A stretch of 64,000 nucleotides of DNA from Burkholderiales bacterium (GTDB taxonomy: Bacteria > Pseudomonadota > Gammaproteobacteria > Burkholderiales > SG8-39). Both the position numbers and the translations under genes were made by a program. The stretch is taken from assembly GCA_020848075.1 (NCBI GenBank), contig JADLAV010000020.1, positions 150,716-214,715 on the forward strand, written 5' to 3'. Within the stretch, counting starts at the first letter, position 1, and each line of letters begins with the position of its first letter. Below, piece after piece: positions 1 through 12,897 of this stretch. The notes below the pieces were generated by a model that had not been told where the DNA came from, did no database searches, and was given only the letters and a program-made list of their open reading frames with translations.

Positions 1-107
1 CCGAGCGGGCGGAGCCGCTCGGCGATCAACGCCTGGCATCCGGCATCATCCGGAGTGACCGAAGGGCGCGCGATCAGCGCGCGGGCGAGGTCGAGAGGCT
101 CGCGCAT
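1..107 (-). CDS. dapE: Succinyl-diaminopimelate desuccinylase, N-terminal part
   Basis: Partial gene running off the left edge. The minus strand from ATG at 107 reads MREPLDLARALIARP, then SVTPDDAGCQALIAERL, the usual start of DapE (residues 1-35 visible). DapE is a zinc-dependent M20-family hydrolase that removes succinate from N-succinyl-LL-diaminopimelate in lysine and cell-wall synthesis. It lies downstream of dapC, dapD and pilU on the same strand, the usual betaproteobacterial order, which supports the call. The metal ligands and catalytic residues lie outside the window. Confidence 0.8.
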   Translation of the reverse strand, partial: MREPLDLARALIARPSVTPDDAGCQALIAERLRPL

Positions 108-159
108 GGGGAATGGAGAGTCTACCAGCGAGGACGTGAGAAAAGGCGGGAGGGTAGGG

Positions 160-325
160 TTGTTTCCCCTCCTTTTCAAGGAGGGGTGTCGCCGAAGGCG
201 GCGGGGCGGTTCGCGGCGATGGGGACGTGCACGCACCACCCCGGCCGCTGCGCGGCCACCCCTTCTCGGAGAGGAGGGGATTTCGCATGCGGGAGCCGCG
301 CGGGCGCCCCTCGGAGAGGAGGGGA
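160..325. repeat. Three tandem hairpin-forming repeats between pilU and dapE
   Basis: Three related inverted repeats sit in the 242-bp gap. 166-186 is CCCCTCCTT, a TTC loop and AAGGAGGGG, a perfect 9-bp stem. 259-279 is CCCCTTCTC, GGA, GAGGAGGGG with one mismatch. 307-324 is a shortened version ending in the same GAGGAGGGG. They look like a dispersed intergenic palindromic element of the kind common in GC-rich proteobacteria. They may act as mRNA-stabilising or processing structures inside the dap transcript; function is not shown by sequence. Confidence 0.6.
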
Positions 326-349
326 AAGCGCTCGCCCGCCCGCTGCTAC

Positions 350-1525
350 CTACGCCGCCCGCTCCGCGTCGTCGAGCGACAGCTTGAACTCCGCGAACGA
401 TGCGCTCGCCGGCTTGCTCTCCACCGGTTTTTCCGGAGCCTTCTGTCCGGACGCGTCGCTGCCGAGCTGGGCGTTGTTGATCTGCCAGAGCAGGTTGTTC
501 GCCGAGTCGGCGTTGGCGAGCGCCTCGTCCTGCGAGATCACGCCGTCCTTGATCAGCTTGAAGAGCGATTGCTCGAAGGTCTGCGAGCCCGGCGACATGC
601 TCTTCTCCATCGCTTCCTTGATCTCGTTCACCTCGCCCTTCTCCACGAGCTCGGCGATGTGCCGGGTGTTGAGCATCACCTCGACCGCCGGCGAGCGGCC
701 GCCCTTCAGGTTCTTGATCAGGCGCTGCGACACCACGCACTTCAGCGATGCCGAGAGGTCCTGGAGCAGCGCCGGCCGGTTCTCGAGCGGGTAGAAGCTG
801 ATGATCCGGTTCAGCGCGTGATAGCTGTTGTTGGCGTGCAGGGTGGCGAGGCAGAGGTGGCCCGACTGCGCGTAGGCGATCGCCGCGGTCATCGTCTCGC
901 GGTCGCGGATCTCGCCGATCAGGATCACGTCAGGCGCCTGCCGCATCGCGTTCTTGAGGGCGATGTAGTACGACTTCGCGTCGGTACCGAGTTCGCGCTG
1001 GTTGACGATCGACTTCTTGTGCTTGAACAGGAACTCGATCGGGTCCTCGATGGTGATGATGTGCCCCGACATGAGCGCGTTGCGGTGATCGATCATCGCG
1101 GCGAGCGAGGTCGACTTGCCCGAGCCGGTCGCGCCCACCATCAGCACCAGGCCGCGCTTCTCCAGCACGACCTCCTTCAGGACCTGCGGCAGGCCGAGCG
1201 AGTCGAACTGCGGGACGTCGCGGGGAATGTAGCGAACCACCACGCCCGGGGTGGTGCGCTGCATGAAGCAGCTGACGCGGAAGCTGCCGAGGCCTTGGAT
1301 CGGATAGGAGGTGTTCAGCTCGAACTCGTCCTCGAACTCCTTCAGCTGGCGGTCGTTCAGGATCTCCTTCATCAGGGAGCGGGCCGCGTCCGGGGTGACG
1401 ATCTGCTGATTGATCGGCATCGTCACGCCGTTGATCTTGATGTTGATCGGTGCGCCGCACGAGATGAAGATGTCCGAAGCCTTCTTTTCGGCCATCAGCT
1501 CGAGCAGCCGTCGCATCGCAGCCAT
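350..1525 (-). CDS. pilU: Type IV pilus retraction ATPase PilU
   Basis: PilT/PilU-type ATPase (391 aa) that helps PilT depolymerise type IV pili at the inner-membrane motor during twitching. Visible features are a Walker A GATGSGKST at residues 131-139, the HIITIEDPIEF Asp-box region and the HANNS His-box. The long C-terminal tail ending FAEFKLSLDDAE is a PilU trait absent from PilT. I chose the ATG at 1525, which begins MAAMRRLLELMAEKKASD; the longer reading adds 27 residues unlike the family. It is embedded between dapD and dapE, with 28 bp to dapD, so it is probably co-transcribed with lysine genes. No pilT is in the window. Confidence 0.9.
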   Translation of the reverse strand: MAAMRRLLELMAEKKASDIFISCGAPINIKINGVTMPINQQIVTPDAARSLMKEILNDRQLKEFEDEFELNTSYPIQGLGSFRVSCFMQRTTPGVVVRYIPRDVPQFDSLGLPQVLKEVVLEKRGLVLMVGATGSGKSTSLAAMIDHRNALMSGHIITIEDPIEFLFKHKKSIVNQRELGTDAKSYYIALKNAMRQAPDVILIGEIRDRETMTAAIAYAQSGHLCLATLHANNSYHALNRIISFYPLENRPALLQDLSASLKCVVSQRLIKNLKGGRSPAVEVMLNTRHIAELVEKGEVNEIKEAMEKSMSPGSQTFEQSLFKLIKDGVISQDEALANADSANNLLWQINNAQLGSDASGQKAPEKPVESKPASASFAEFKLSLDDAERAA

Positions 1526-1553
1526 GTGAGTCCTCCCGACGCCGGGTGCGGGA

Positions 1554-2375
1554 TCAGTCGCCCCGGAGCAACTCGTTGATGCCGGTCTTCGCACGGGTCT
1601 TGGCATCCACCCGCTTCACGATGACGGCGCAATAGAGGGCGTATTTTCCGTCCGGGGAGGGTAGCGTTCCAGGAACTACTACCGATCTGGCGGGCACGCG
1701 GCCGTAGCTCACCTCGCCGGTCGCGCGGTCGTAGATCCGGGTGCTGGCCCCGATGAAGACGCCCATCGAGACCACTGCGTTCTCTTCCACGACCACGCCC
1801 TCGACGATCTCCGAGCGCGCGCCGATGAAGCAGTTGTCCTCGATGATGGTGGGACCCGCCTGCACCGGCTCGAGCACGCCGCCGATGCCCACGCCGCCGG
1901 AGAGGTGCACGTTCCTGCCGATCTGCGCGCACGAGCCGACCGTCGCCCACGTGTCGACCATCGTGCCCTCGTCGACGTACGCGCCGATATTGACGTACGA
2001 GGGCATCAGCACGACGTTCCGCGCAACGTAGGCGCCGCGCCGCGCGGTGGCGGGTGGCACGACGCGGAAGCCGCCGGCCGCGAAGTCCGCCGCCGAATAC
2101 GCGGCGAACTTGGCCGGCACCTTGTCGAAGTAGCGGGTTGCGCCGCCCTCTATCACGGTGTTGTCCTGCAGGCGGAACGAGAGGAGCACCGCCTTCTTGA
2201 TCCACTGGTGCGTCTCCCAGCGGCCATCGATCTTCTCCGCGACGCGCAGCTCGCCGCGGTCCAGCCGCGCGAGGACCTGGTCCACCGCAGAGCGCAGCGC
2301 CGCATCGGCGCTCGACGGGGCGAGCTGCGCGCGGTTCTCCCACGCCTGGTCGATGATCCGCTCGATGTCGTGCAT
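1554..2375 (-). CDS. dapD: Tetrahydrodipicolinate N-succinyltransferase
   Basis: Transfers succinyl from succinyl-CoA to tetrahydrodipicolinate in the succinylase branch of lysine/meso-DAP synthesis, in the cytoplasm. The 273-aa protein begins [15 protein letters not shown] and has the hexapeptide-repeat region of a left-handed beta helix, with runs such as [10 protein letters not shown] and [13 protein letters not shown], consistent with a trimer. The start at 2375 gives the family length. It lies 10 bp after dapC and 28 bp before pilU, so dapC-dapD-pilU reads as one unit supplying consecutive DAP-pathway steps. Confidence 0.95.
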   Translation of the reverse strand: MHDIERIIDQAWENRAQLAPSSADAALRSAVDQVLARLDRGELRVAEKIDGRWETHQWIKKAVLLSFRLQDNTVIEGGATRYFDKVPAKFAAYSAADFAAGGFRVVPPATARRGAYVARNVVLMPSYVNIGAYVDEGTMVDTWATVGSCAQIGRNVHLSGGVGIGGVLEPVQAGPTIIEDNCFIGARSEIVEGVVVEENAVVSMGVFIGASTRIYDRATGEVSYGRVPARSVVVPGTLPSPDGKYALYCAVIVKRVDAKTRAKTGINELLRGD

Positions 2376-2385
2376 ACGATTTTCT

Positions 2386-3591
2386 CTAGCGTGCCCCAGA
2401 AAGACGCGCCGCGAAGCGGCCGATCCGCTCGATGCCTTCGATGCACTCCTCGAACGGGGCGACCAGCGCGACGCGCACGTGATTGCGGCCGGGGTTCTCG
2501 CCGCGCGCTTCGCGCGCCAGGTAGCTCCCCGGGAGGACCGCCACATTATAGTCACGGTACAAGGTCTGGGCGAACTCGGCATCCGGGATCGGGGTGCGGA
2601 TCCAGAGGTAGAAGCCGCCGTCGGGCCGAGCCGTCTCGAGCGGAGCGGTCACGAGCGGAAGCGCGGCATCGAACTTCCGCCGGTAGAGCGCGCGGTTCTC
2701 CGCGACGTGCTGCTCGTCGCGCCACGCCGCCTCGCTCGCTGCCTGTACCGGCAGGCTCATCGCGCTGCCGTGGTAGGTCCGGTACAAGAGGAACTTGCGC
2801 AGGATCTCCGCGTTCCCGGCGGCGAACCCGGATCGCATGCCCGGCGCATTGGAGCGCTTGGACAGGCTCGAGAGCACGACGAGCCGGGGAAAGCCGGAGC
2901 GGCCGAGGCGCTCGGCGGCCTCGAGCGCGCCGAGCGGCGGGCGGTCCTCGTCGAAGTAGAGCTCCGAATAGCACTCGTCCGAGACGACGACGAAGCCCCA
3001 CCGGTCGGAGAGCTCGAACACGCGGCGCCATTCCTCGAGGGGCATCACCCGGCCGGTGGGATTGCCCGGCGAGCATGCGTAGAAGAGCTGGGTGTGGCGC
3101 CACACCGCGTCGGGAACGCGGTCGAGCTCGAGCGCAAAGCCGTTGGCGCGCAGCTGGTTGACGTAGTGCGGTGTCGCCCCGGCCAGCAGGGCTGCGCCCT
3201 CGTAGATCTGGTAGAAGGGATTCGGGCAGACGACCGTCGCCTGCGGATCGCGCGCGTCGACCAGCGTCTGGGCGATCGCGAACAGGGCCTCGCGCGAGCC
3301 GTTCACCGGCAGCACCTGCGTTTCCGGATCGACGGCGGGCAGGCGATAGCGCCGCGCCAACCACGCGGCGATCGCCGCGCGCAGCGCAGGCAGCCCGGCG
3401 GTCGCGGGGTATGCCGACAAGCCGGCGAGGTTCTCGGTCAGCGTGCGCTTGATGAACTCCGGCGTCGCATGCTTGGGCTCGCCGATCGACAGGCTGATCG
3501 CCGCGAGCCCGGGGTCGGGCCGCACTTGCGCGAAGAGCGCGCGCAGCTTCTCGAACGGGTAGGGCTGCAGTCTCTCGAGGTTAGGGTTCAC
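2386..3591 (-). CDS. dapC: Succinyldiaminopimelate aminotransferase
   Basis: PLP-dependent class I/II aminotransferase (401 aa) that aminates N-succinyl-2-amino-6-ketopimelate with glutamate as donor. The PLP-binding lysine is K245 in [15 protein letters not shown] (174-180) is the fold I cofactor/substrate motif, and [12 protein letters not shown] near residue 35 is typical of DapC. The start is GTG at 3591 giving M(V)[12 protein letters not shown]; the upstream extension is arginine/serine-rich and not family-like. It is first in the minus-strand dapC-dapD-pilU-dapE cluster. Distinguishing DapC from other aspartate-family aminotransferases rests largely on this context. Confidence 0.92.
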   Translation of the reverse strand: MNPNLERLQPYPFEKLRALFAQVRPDPGLAAISLSIGEPKHATPEFIKRTLTENLAGLSAYPATAGLPALRAAIAAWLARRYRLPAVDPETQVLPVNGSREALFAIAQTLVDARDPQATVVCPNPFYQIYEGAALLAGATPHYVNQLRANGFALELDRVPDAVWRHTQLFYACSPGNPTGRVMPLEEWRRVFELSDRWGFVVVSDECYSELYFDEDRPPLGALEAAERLGRSGFPRLVVLSSLSKRSNAPGMRSGFAAGNAEILRKFLLYRTYHGSAMSLPVQAASEAAWRDEQHVAENRALYRRKFDAALPLVTAPLETARPDGGFYLWIRTPIPDAEFAQTLYRDYNVAVLPGSYLAREARGENPGRNHVRVALVAPFEECIEGIERIGRFAARLSGAR

Positions 3592-3643
3592 GGCGGATCC
3601 CTCGGCTGGACGGCGCTGGCGGCTGGGCAGTGCCGAGACGCAC

Positions 3644-4057
3644 TCAGCGGCCGCCACGCTCCTCGAAGCGCGGCGGCTCGATCTGGATCCCGGGGGTCCA
3701 GCGTGGCTTGCGATGCTCGGCCACGACCGTCGTGTAAATGCCGCCGCGGACGAGGAACCGGGCGGTGAGCCGCGCGAAGCGCGGGGCCGTCGCCCGCGCG
3801 AGATCGTCGAGAATGCGGTTGGTGACGGCCTCGTGGAACGCACCCTCGTTGCGGTAGGACCAGACGTAGAGCTTCAGGCTCTTCAGCTCCACGCAGCGGC
3901 GGTCGGCGACGTAGTCAAGGTAGAGTGTCGCGAAGTCGGGTTGTCCCGACATCGGGCACAGGCACGTGAACTCCGGAATCTCGATGTGGATCAGGTAGTC
4001 GCGCGCGGGTGCGGGATTGGGGAAGGTGGCGAGCGCCTTGCTCGGCTTGGCGGGCAT
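3644..4057 (-). CDS. queF: NADPH-dependent 7-cyano-7-deazaguanine reductase, short type
   Basis: Reduces preQ0 to preQ1 using NADPH in queuosine tRNA modification. At 137 aa it is the short unimodular QueF of the tunnelling fold. The catalytic region is [17 protein letters not shown]34 corresponds to the thioimide-forming cysteine and D41 to the conserved acid. An HEAVTN motif around residue 79 fits the family's second conserved block. It sits 52 bp upstream of dapC on the same strand, divergent from smc, and no other queuosine gene is in the window. Confidence 0.93.
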   Translation of the reverse strand: MPAKPSKALATFPNPAPARDYLIHIEIPEFTCLCPMSGQPDFATLYLDYVADRRCVELKSLKLYVWSYRNEGAFHEAVTNRILDDLARATAPRFARLTARFLVRGGIYTTVVAEHRKPRWTPGIQIEPPRFEERGGR

Positions 4058-4086
4058 CGGGAGTCGGGACGGGAAGGCGAAGTGTT

Positions 4087-4092
4087 ATTATA
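4087..4092 (-). promoter_or_regulatory. Candidate sigma70 -10 box for queF
   Basis: On the minus strand this reads TATAAT, a perfect -10 consensus, about 30 bp upstream of the queF ATG at 4057 and inside the queF-smc divergent gap. The region 14-18 bp further upstream has no good -35 box, so this rests on the -10 alone. Confidence 0.4.
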
Positions 4093-4173
4093 TCGGGCGT
4101 GAAATCTTCCAAATAAGTGCGGTGATGCAGCCGCTACCTCCGGTCAATTCAGTGTCTCGGCAGAACATCCCCC

Positions 4174-7100
4174 TTGCGACTCACACAGATCAGGCTCGCC
4201 GGGTTCAAGTCATTCGTTGACCCGACCCACATCGACATTCCCGGCCGGCTGGTCGGCGTCGTCGGCCCGAACGGCTGCGGCAAGTCCAACATCATCGACG
4301 CGGTGCGCTGGGTCCTCGGCGAGACCAAGGCGTCGGCCCTGCGCGGCGAGTCGATGCAGGACGTCATCTTCAACGGGTCGGCACTGCGCAACCCGGTTGC
4401 CCGCGCCAGCGTCGAGCTCGTGTTCGACAACTCGCTCGGCAAGGCGGCCGGACAGTGGTCGCAGTATGCCGAGATCTCGGTGAAGCGCGTGCTGCAGCGC
4501 GACGGCGAATCGTCCTACTTCATCAACAACGCCCATGTCCGGCGCCGCGACGTCCAGGACATCTTCCTCGGCACCGGCGTCGGGCCGCGCGCCTACGCGA
4601 TCATAGAGCAGGGAATGATCTCGCGCGTGATCGAGGCGAAGCCCGAAGAGCTGCGCGTGTTCCTCGAGGAGGCGGCCGGCGTCTCGAAGTACCGGGAACG
4701 GCGCCGCGAGACCGAGCACCGGCTGGGGGACACGCGCGAGAACCTGGCGCGCGTGGACGACATCCGCCGCGAGCTCGAAAGCCAGATCGAGAAGCTCACC
4801 CACCAGGCCGAGATCGCCACGCAGTACAAGGCGCTCGCCGCCGAGGCACAGCTTAAGCAGAACTTGCTCTGGCTCCTGCGCAAGCAGGAAGCGGCGAACG
4901 AGGCCGAGCGGCAGCGGCGCGAGATCGACAAGGCGGTGAACGAGCTGGAGGCCGAGACCGCGCGCCTGCGCGAGATCGAGCGGCGGCTGGAGACGGCACG
5001 CACCGAGCACTACGCGGCCGCCGATGCCGTCGGCAGCGCGCAGGGCGCCCTCTACGACGTGAACACGGAGATCTCGCGGCTCGAGGCGGAGATCCGCTTC
5101 ATCGGCGAGACGCGCCAGCGGCTCGAGGCGCAGGTCGGGCAGCTCGGGCTGCAGCTCGACCAGTGGCAGCAGAGCCGGAGCGAGCTCGACGAGGCGCTTG
5201 CGGCCTGGGTCGTTCGCAAGGAGGCCGCGGCGGAGCGCGTGCGGACGGCCGAAGCGCAGTCCGCGGACGAGCGCGCGAAGCTGCCGGCCGCGGAGGAGGC
5301 CTACCGTGCCGAGCAGCTCCGGCTCGGCGAGGCGCGCAACGCCGTCGCCCGCGCGGAGCAGGCGCTGCAGGTCGAGCAGACGACGCTCGCGCACCTCGGC
5401 CGGGTGCTGCAGCAGCTCGAGCTGCGGAGCGAGCGGCTCACTGGCGAGCTCGCACAGCTTGCCGAGCCGGATCCGGAACGCGTCGCGGAGTTGCAGGCGC
5501 AGTCCGAGTCCGCCATGGCGAGCCTTGGGCGACTTGCGGAGGAGATCGCCGCCGCGGAGGCCGAGTTGCCCGCGCGCGAAGCGGCGCAACGCGCGGCAAC
5601 CGAGTCTCTCCAGCAGCTCGAACGCGACCGCAGCACGCTCGAGGGGCGGCTGTCCGCGCTGAAACGCATGCAGGAGCGCGTCGAGGAGAACGAGCAGGTC
5701 CACGACTGGCTCGAGCGCCACGCGCTCGCGGCGTTGCCACGCCTGTGGCAGAAGATCACCGTCGAGCCGGGCTGGGAAACCGCGGTGGAGTCGGTGCTGC
5801 GCGAGCGGTTGCACTCGCTCGAGCTCGCCGATCCGGCCGCGATCCAGCAGCTGCTCGACGATCCGCCCGCGGCGAGGCTGGCGGTGTTCGCCCGCGGGGA
5901 AGACGGGGTGGAGACGGTGGCGGTCCCGGGCCGCAAGGGCCTCGGAACGCTGGTGCGGTACACCGATCAAGGGGTGCGCGGGCTCGTGCAGGAATGGCTC
6001 GCCGGGTACTACGCCGTCGACGGCACGCCCCGGCTGCTGGAGCGGCTCGCGCTTCCCGCGGGCGCCGTGCTCGTGAATCGTGAGGGTCATCAGTTCGGCC
6101 GCTTCTCGGTGTCGTTCCACGGGCCGGACTCCGGGGACGCCGGCATTCTCGTCCGACAGCGCGAGATCGAGGCGCTCGGCGTCGAGTTGGCGGGCTATGC
6201 GTCGCAGGTTGCCGAAGCGCAATCCGTGGTCGCGCGCGAGGAGGGCGGATTGGCCGAGCGGCGAACCCTGCTCGGGGAGTTGCGCGCGCGCGAAGCCGAC
6301 CTCAACCAAACCCGCCACGCACTGGAGCTGGAGCATCTGCGGCTCACCGAAGTGGCGACCCGGGTGCGTGAGCGCGGGGAGCAGATTCGCCGCGAGCTGG
6401 ATGAGATCGGCCAGCAGCATGCGGCCGAGCGGGAGCGCCAGAGCGCGGCCGAGGCAAACATCCTCGAGCACCAGAACGCGATCGACCGGCAGTACGCGGC
6501 GTGCGAGTCCGTCAAAGCGGCCCACGACGAGGCCGACCGGAGGCTCGCCTCGCAGCGGGAGGCGGCGCAAGCGGCCGATCGCACAGCGCAGGAGGCAGTC
6601 TTCATCTCGCGTGAATGCGGCAGTAAAATCAGCGAGATAGAGCGTTCTCTTCAGACAATACTTGAGCAGATCGACGGAGCGGGAGCGCGTCGCGAAGCGG
6701 CGCGGGCCGAGCTTTCGGGTCTGGAGGACACGGCCCTGCGGGCGACCCTGGAGACCGCGCTCGGACAACGTCTCGCCCGCGAGGAAGCGTTGGCTGGCGT
6801 GCGCAACCACCAGGAGACGCTCGGCGCACAGCTGCGCAAGGCGGAGGAAGCGCGCCTCACGTCGGAGCAGCGCCTGCCGCCGCTGCGCGACCGGATCGGC
6901 GAGCTCCGCCTGAAGGAGCAGGCGGCGCGGCTCAGCCAGGAGCAGTACGCGAACCAGCTCGTCGAGGCCGGGGCGGACGAAGCTGCGCTTGCGTCGAGCC
7001 TGGAGAAGGGCATGCGGCCGAACGCCCTGCAGGCCGAAATCGGTCGCCTGCACCAAGCGATGGAGGAACTGGGCGCGATCAACATGGCGGCCCTCGAGGA

Positions 7101-7692
7101 GCTGGCCGCATCCGAGGAGCGCAAAGCCTTCCTCGACGCGCAGGCGACGGACCTCGCCGAGGCGCTCGCCACCCTGGAGAATGCGATCAGACGCATCGAC
7201 CGCGAGACGCGCGATATGCTGCGCCAGACTTTCGACGAAGCGAATCGCCACTTCGGCGCGTTGTTCCCGACGCTGTTCGGAGGTGGCGAGGCGCGGCTGG
7301 TGATGACCGGCGAGGAAATTCTCGATTGCGGGGTGGAGGTGCGGGCGCAACCGCCGGGCAAGCGCAACTCGACGATCCACCTGCTGTCGGGCGGCGAGAA
7401 GGCGCTGACCGCCATCGCGCTCGTGTTCTCCCTCTTCCAGCTCAATCCGGCGCCGTTCTGCCTGCTCGACGAGGTCGACGCGCCGCTCGACGACGCGAAC
7501 ACCGAGCGCTTCTGCAGGCTGGTGAAGAAGATGTCCGAGCAGACGCAGTTCGCCTTCATCAGCCACAACAAGATCACTATGGAGATCGCCGAGCAGCTGA
7601 TCGGCGTGACCATGCAGGAATCCGGCGTTTCGCGGGTGGTGGCGGTGGACATCGAGGAGGCGCTCCGAATGAAGGAAGCCGTCGCGGCATGA
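4174..7692 (+). CDS. smc: Chromosome segregation protein SMC
   Basis: Condensin-type ATPase (1172 aa) that organises and segregates the chromosome. The N-terminal head has Walker A GPNGCGKS at residues 31-38. Two long coiled-coil arms, rich in E/A/R/Q heptads, flank a hinge at roughly 510-640. The C-terminal head carries the signature LSGGE (1071-1075) and Walker B FCLLDEVDAPLDD (from 1095). The start is a TTG at 4174 giving MRLTQIRLAGFKSF, exactly the family N-terminus; no ATG fits. It is followed by zipA and ligA on the same strand, a conserved arrangement. ScpA/ScpB are not nearby. Confidence 0.95.
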   Translation: MRLTQIRLAGFKSFVDPTHIDIPGRLVGVVGPNGCGKSNIIDAVRWVLGETKASALRGESMQDVIFNGSALRNPVARASVELVFDNSLGKAAGQWSQYAEISVKRVLQRDGESSYFINNAHVRRRDVQDIFLGTGVGPRAYAIIEQGMISRVIEAKPEELRVFLEEAAGVSKYRERRRETEHRLGDTRENLARVDDIRRELESQIEKLTHQAEIATQYKALAAEAQLKQNLLWLLRKQEAANEAERQRREIDKAVNELEAETARLREIERRLETARTEHYAAADAVGSAQGALYDVNTEISRLEAEIRFIGETRQRLEAQVGQLGLQLDQWQQSRSELDEALAAWVVRKEAAAERVRTAEAQSADERAKLPAAEEAYRAEQLRLGEARNAVARAEQALQVEQTTLAHLGRVLQQLELRSERLTGELAQLAEPDPERVAELQAQSESAMASLGRLAEEIAAAEAELPAREAAQRAATESLQQLERDRSTLEGRLSALKRMQERVEENEQVHDWLERHALAALPRLWQKITVEPGWETAVESVLRERLHSLELADPAAIQQLLDDPPAARLAVFARGEDGVETVAVPGRKGLGTLVRYTDQGVRGLVQEWLAGYYAVDGTPRLLERLALPAGAVLVNREGHQFGRFSVSFHGPDSGDAGILVRQREIEALGVELAGYASQVAEAQSVVAREEGGLAERRTLLGELRAREADLNQTRHALELEHLRLTEVATRVRERGEQIRRELDEIGQQHAAERERQSAAEANILEHQNAIDRQYAACESVKAAHDEADRRLASQREAAQAADRTAQEAVFISRECGSKISEIERSLQTILEQIDGAGARREAARAELSGLEDTALRATLETALGQRLAREEALAGVRNHQETLGAQLRKAEEARLTSEQRLPPLRDRIGELRLKEQAARLSQEQYANQLVEAGADEAALASSLEKGMRPNALQAEIGRLHQAMEELGAINMAALEELAASEERKAFLDAQATDLAEALATLENAIRRIDRETRDMLRQTFDEANRHFGALFPTLFGGGEARLVMTGEEILDCGVEVRAQPPGKRNSTIHLLSGGEKALTAIALVFSLFQLNPAPFCLLDEVDAPLDDANTERFCRLVKKMSEQTQFAFISHNKITMEIAEQLIGVTMQESGVSRVVAVDIEEALRMKEAVAA

Positions 7693-7771
7693 TCCGGGGG
7701 GACGCAAGGGCGGATCGATTCCGCGGCGTAATCCGGGCGGCGCCGGCGCAGCTGCCACTGGGCGGAGGGGC

Positions 7772-10946
<3,175 letters not shown>

Positions 10947-10964
10947 CGGGAGAGGAAAGGGATC

Positions 10965-11837
10965 ATGCGTCTCATCAGCAAAGCGGTGTTTCCGGTCGCC
11001 GGCCTCGGCAGCCGATTCCTGCCGGCGACGAAGGCGAGCCCGAAGGAGATGATGCCGATCGTCGACAAGCCGCTCATCCAGTATGCGGTGGAGGAGGCGG
11101 TCGAGGCGGGATTGACCGACATGGTGTTCGTCACCGGACGGCACAAGCGCGCGATCGAGGATCATTTCGACAAGGCCTATGAGATCGAGACCGAGCTCGC
11201 GAGCCGCGGCAAAGAGGAGCTCCTCGATCTCGTCCGCGGCATCATCCCGAAGCACGTGAACTGCATCTACATCCGCCAGCCGGAGCAGCTGGGATTGGGG
11301 CATGCGGTGCTCTGCGCGCAGCCGATCGTGAAGAACGAGCCGTTTGCGGTCATTCTCGCCGACGACCTGATCGATGCGCATGCGCCGGTGATGCGGCAGA
11401 TGGTGGACGTCTTCGAGCAGGAGCGGTGCTCGGTGCTCGGCGTGCAGGAAGTGCCGCGCGAGCAGACGGCGAGCTACGGGATCGTCGCCACCTCGCCGTT
11501 TCGCGACCGCATCGAGGAGGTGAAGGCGATCGTGGAGAAGCCGCGGCCGGCCGACGCCCCGTCGAACCTCGCCGTGATCGGGCGCTACGTGCTGACGCCG
11601 GCGATCTTCGAGCACCTGACGCGCATCCGGCCGGGCGCGGGCGGCGAGATCCAGCTGACCGACGGCATCGCCGCGCTCCTCGCGCACGAGCGCGTGCTCG
11701 CCCATCGCTTCGAAGGGGTACGCTACGACTGCGGCTCGAAGCTCGGCTATCTGCAGGCGACTGTCGCGTACGGCATCCGCCACGGCGAGGTCGGCAGCGC
11801 GTTTGCGGAGTACCTCCGCCGCGTCACCGGCCGGTGA
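10965..11837 (+). CDS. galU: UTP-glucose-1-phosphate uridylyltransferase
   Basis: Makes UDP-glucose from UTP and glucose-1-phosphate, feeding LPS, exopolysaccharide and glycan synthesis. The 290-aa protein has the nucleotide-binding start [16 protein letters not shown], followed by [18 protein letters not shown], and the [19 protein letters not shown] block late in the domain. It lies 18 bp after ligA and may be the last gene of the smc-zipA-ligA-galU run; a separate promoter precedes the next gene. UDP-glucose supply fits the PEP-CTERM/exopolysaccharide lifestyle hinted at elsewhere. Confidence 0.95.
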   Translation: MRLISKAVFPVAGLGSRFLPATKASPKEMMPIVDKPLIQYAVEEAVEAGLTDMVFVTGRHKRAIEDHFDKAYEIETELASRGKEELLDLVRGIIPKHVNCIYIRQPEQLGLGHAVLCAQPIVKNEPFAVILADDLIDAHAPVMRQMVDVFEQERCSVLGVQEVPREQTASYGIVATSPFRDRIEEVKAIVEKPRPADAPSNLAVIGRYVLTPAIFEHLTRIRPGAGGEIQLTDGIAALLAHERVLAHRFEGVRYDCGSKLGYLQATVAYGIRHGEVGSAFAEYLRRVTGR

Positions 11838-11894
11838 TGCGGCTCCCGCGGGCGGCGAGACGCACGGGCACGCGGTATCGTGCCGGGCGCGCGC

Positions 11895-11923
11895 TTGGCC
11901 GGGGCGCGTGCCGCGGATATACT
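11895..11923 (+). promoter_or_regulatory. Sigma70 promoter for the DsrE-family gene
   Basis: TTGGCC at 11895-11900, a 17-bp spacer and TATACT at 11918-11923 form a well-spaced sigma70 promoter. Transcription would start near 11930, about 36 bp before the ATG at 11967, with a GGCGGAGG ribosome-binding site in between. It marks a new transcription unit after galU. Confidence 0.65.
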
Positions 11924-11966
11924 CCCGGACCGTTAGCGTTTCCTAATATTCAAGGCGGAGGACATC

Positions 11967-12335
11967 ATGGCCGACAAGCTGATGATCGTGATGGTCAACA
12001 CCGACCCGCGCGACGGGCCGGAGCTCGGGGCGCCCTTCTTCCAGGCGACCGTTGCCGCGGCCATGGAATACGAGGTCGAGGTCATCCTCACCGGCCGCTC
12101 GGGGGAGCTCGCCATCAAGGGCGTTGCCGAGAAGCTGCACGTCAAGGAGGGTTCGCCGAAGAGCGTCTACGACTTCATCAAGGATGCGCACGAGGCGGGC
12201 GTGAAGTTCAAGGTCTGCACCCCGACGCTCGATCTGTGGGGACAGGACCTCATTCCCGAGATCGAGGAGACGGTGGGCGGGGCATACGTGATCGGCCAGG
12301 CGATGGACGACGACGTGGTCACGTTCACGTACTGA
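11967..12335 (+). CDS. DsrE-family protein
   Basis: Small cytoplasmic protein (122 aa) of the DsrE/DsrF-like family, whose members are alpha/beta folds often linked to sulfur-relay or unknown roles. It begins MADKLMIVMVNTDPRD and has one cysteine, in KVCTPTLDLWG near residue 75, close to where some DsrE-like sulfur carriers have theirs. It lacks the surrounding tus/dsr genes, so sulfur-relay function is not supported by context. It has its own promoter and is followed 13 bp later by hpt. Confidence 0.7.
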   Translation: MADKLMIVMVNTDPRDGPELGAPFFQATVAAAMEYEVEVILTGRSGELAIKGVAEKLHVKEGSPKSVYDFIKDAHEAGVKFKVCTPTLDLWGQDLIPEIEETVGGAYVIGQAMDDDVVTFTY

Positions 12336-12348
12336 TCGATCCGCCGGC

Positions 12349-12897
12349 ATGCTCACCGCGGCGGAGGCATGGCGAATGCTCGAGGACGCCGACCTCGTCG
12401 TGCCGAGCGAGGTGGTCGAGCGCGCGATCGAGCGGCTGGCCGGCGAGATCACGGCCGTGTTCCGCGACCGCTACCCGCTCGTCCTCTGCGTGATGAACGG
12501 GGCAGTGGTCTTCTGCGGCAAGCTGCTGCCGCTCCTGCGGTTCCCGCTGCATCTCGACTTCGTGCACGCAACGCGGTATGGCGAGGCGATCGAAGGCCAG
12601 CCGCTCAGCTGGCGCGCGCCCCCGCCGGACGCGGTGAAGGGCCGCGCCGTGCTCGTGGTCGACGACGTCCTCGACGTGGGCGAGACGCTCGCGGCGATCA
12701 AGCGCAGGGTGCTCGAGCTCGGCGCCGTGTCCTGCCACGTGGCGGTGCTCACCGACAAGCGGAAAGACGCGCCGAAGCCGCTGCGCGCGGATTTCGTCGG
12801 GCTGGAGATCGAGGACCGGTTCGTGTTCGGCTGCGGGCTCGACGCCCATGGCGCCTGGCGGAACCTGCCGGCGATCTACGCGCTGAAGGGCGCGTGA
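12349..12897 (+). CDS. hpt: Hypoxanthine-guanine phosphoribosyltransferase
   Basis: Salvages hypoxanthine or guanine with PRPP to IMP or GMP. The 182-aa product has the PRPP-binding motif [13 protein letters not shown] and the flexible-loop region around [10 protein letters not shown], as in bacterial HGPRT. Its TGA shares bases with the ATG of the downstream phosphorylase (TGATG). That neighbour releases hypoxanthine, so the pair would make a direct salvage route to IMP. Preference for hypoxanthine over guanine cannot be read from the sequence. Confidence 0.88.
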   Translation: MLTAAEAWRMLEDADLVVPSEVVERAIERLAGEITAVFRDRYPLVLCVMNGAVVFCGKLLPLLRFPLHLDFVHATRYGEAIEGQPLSWRAPPPDAVKGRAVLVVDDVLDVGETLAAIKRRVLELGAVSCHVAVLTDKRKDAPKPLRADFVGLEIEDRFVFGCGLDAHGAWRNLPAIYALKGA

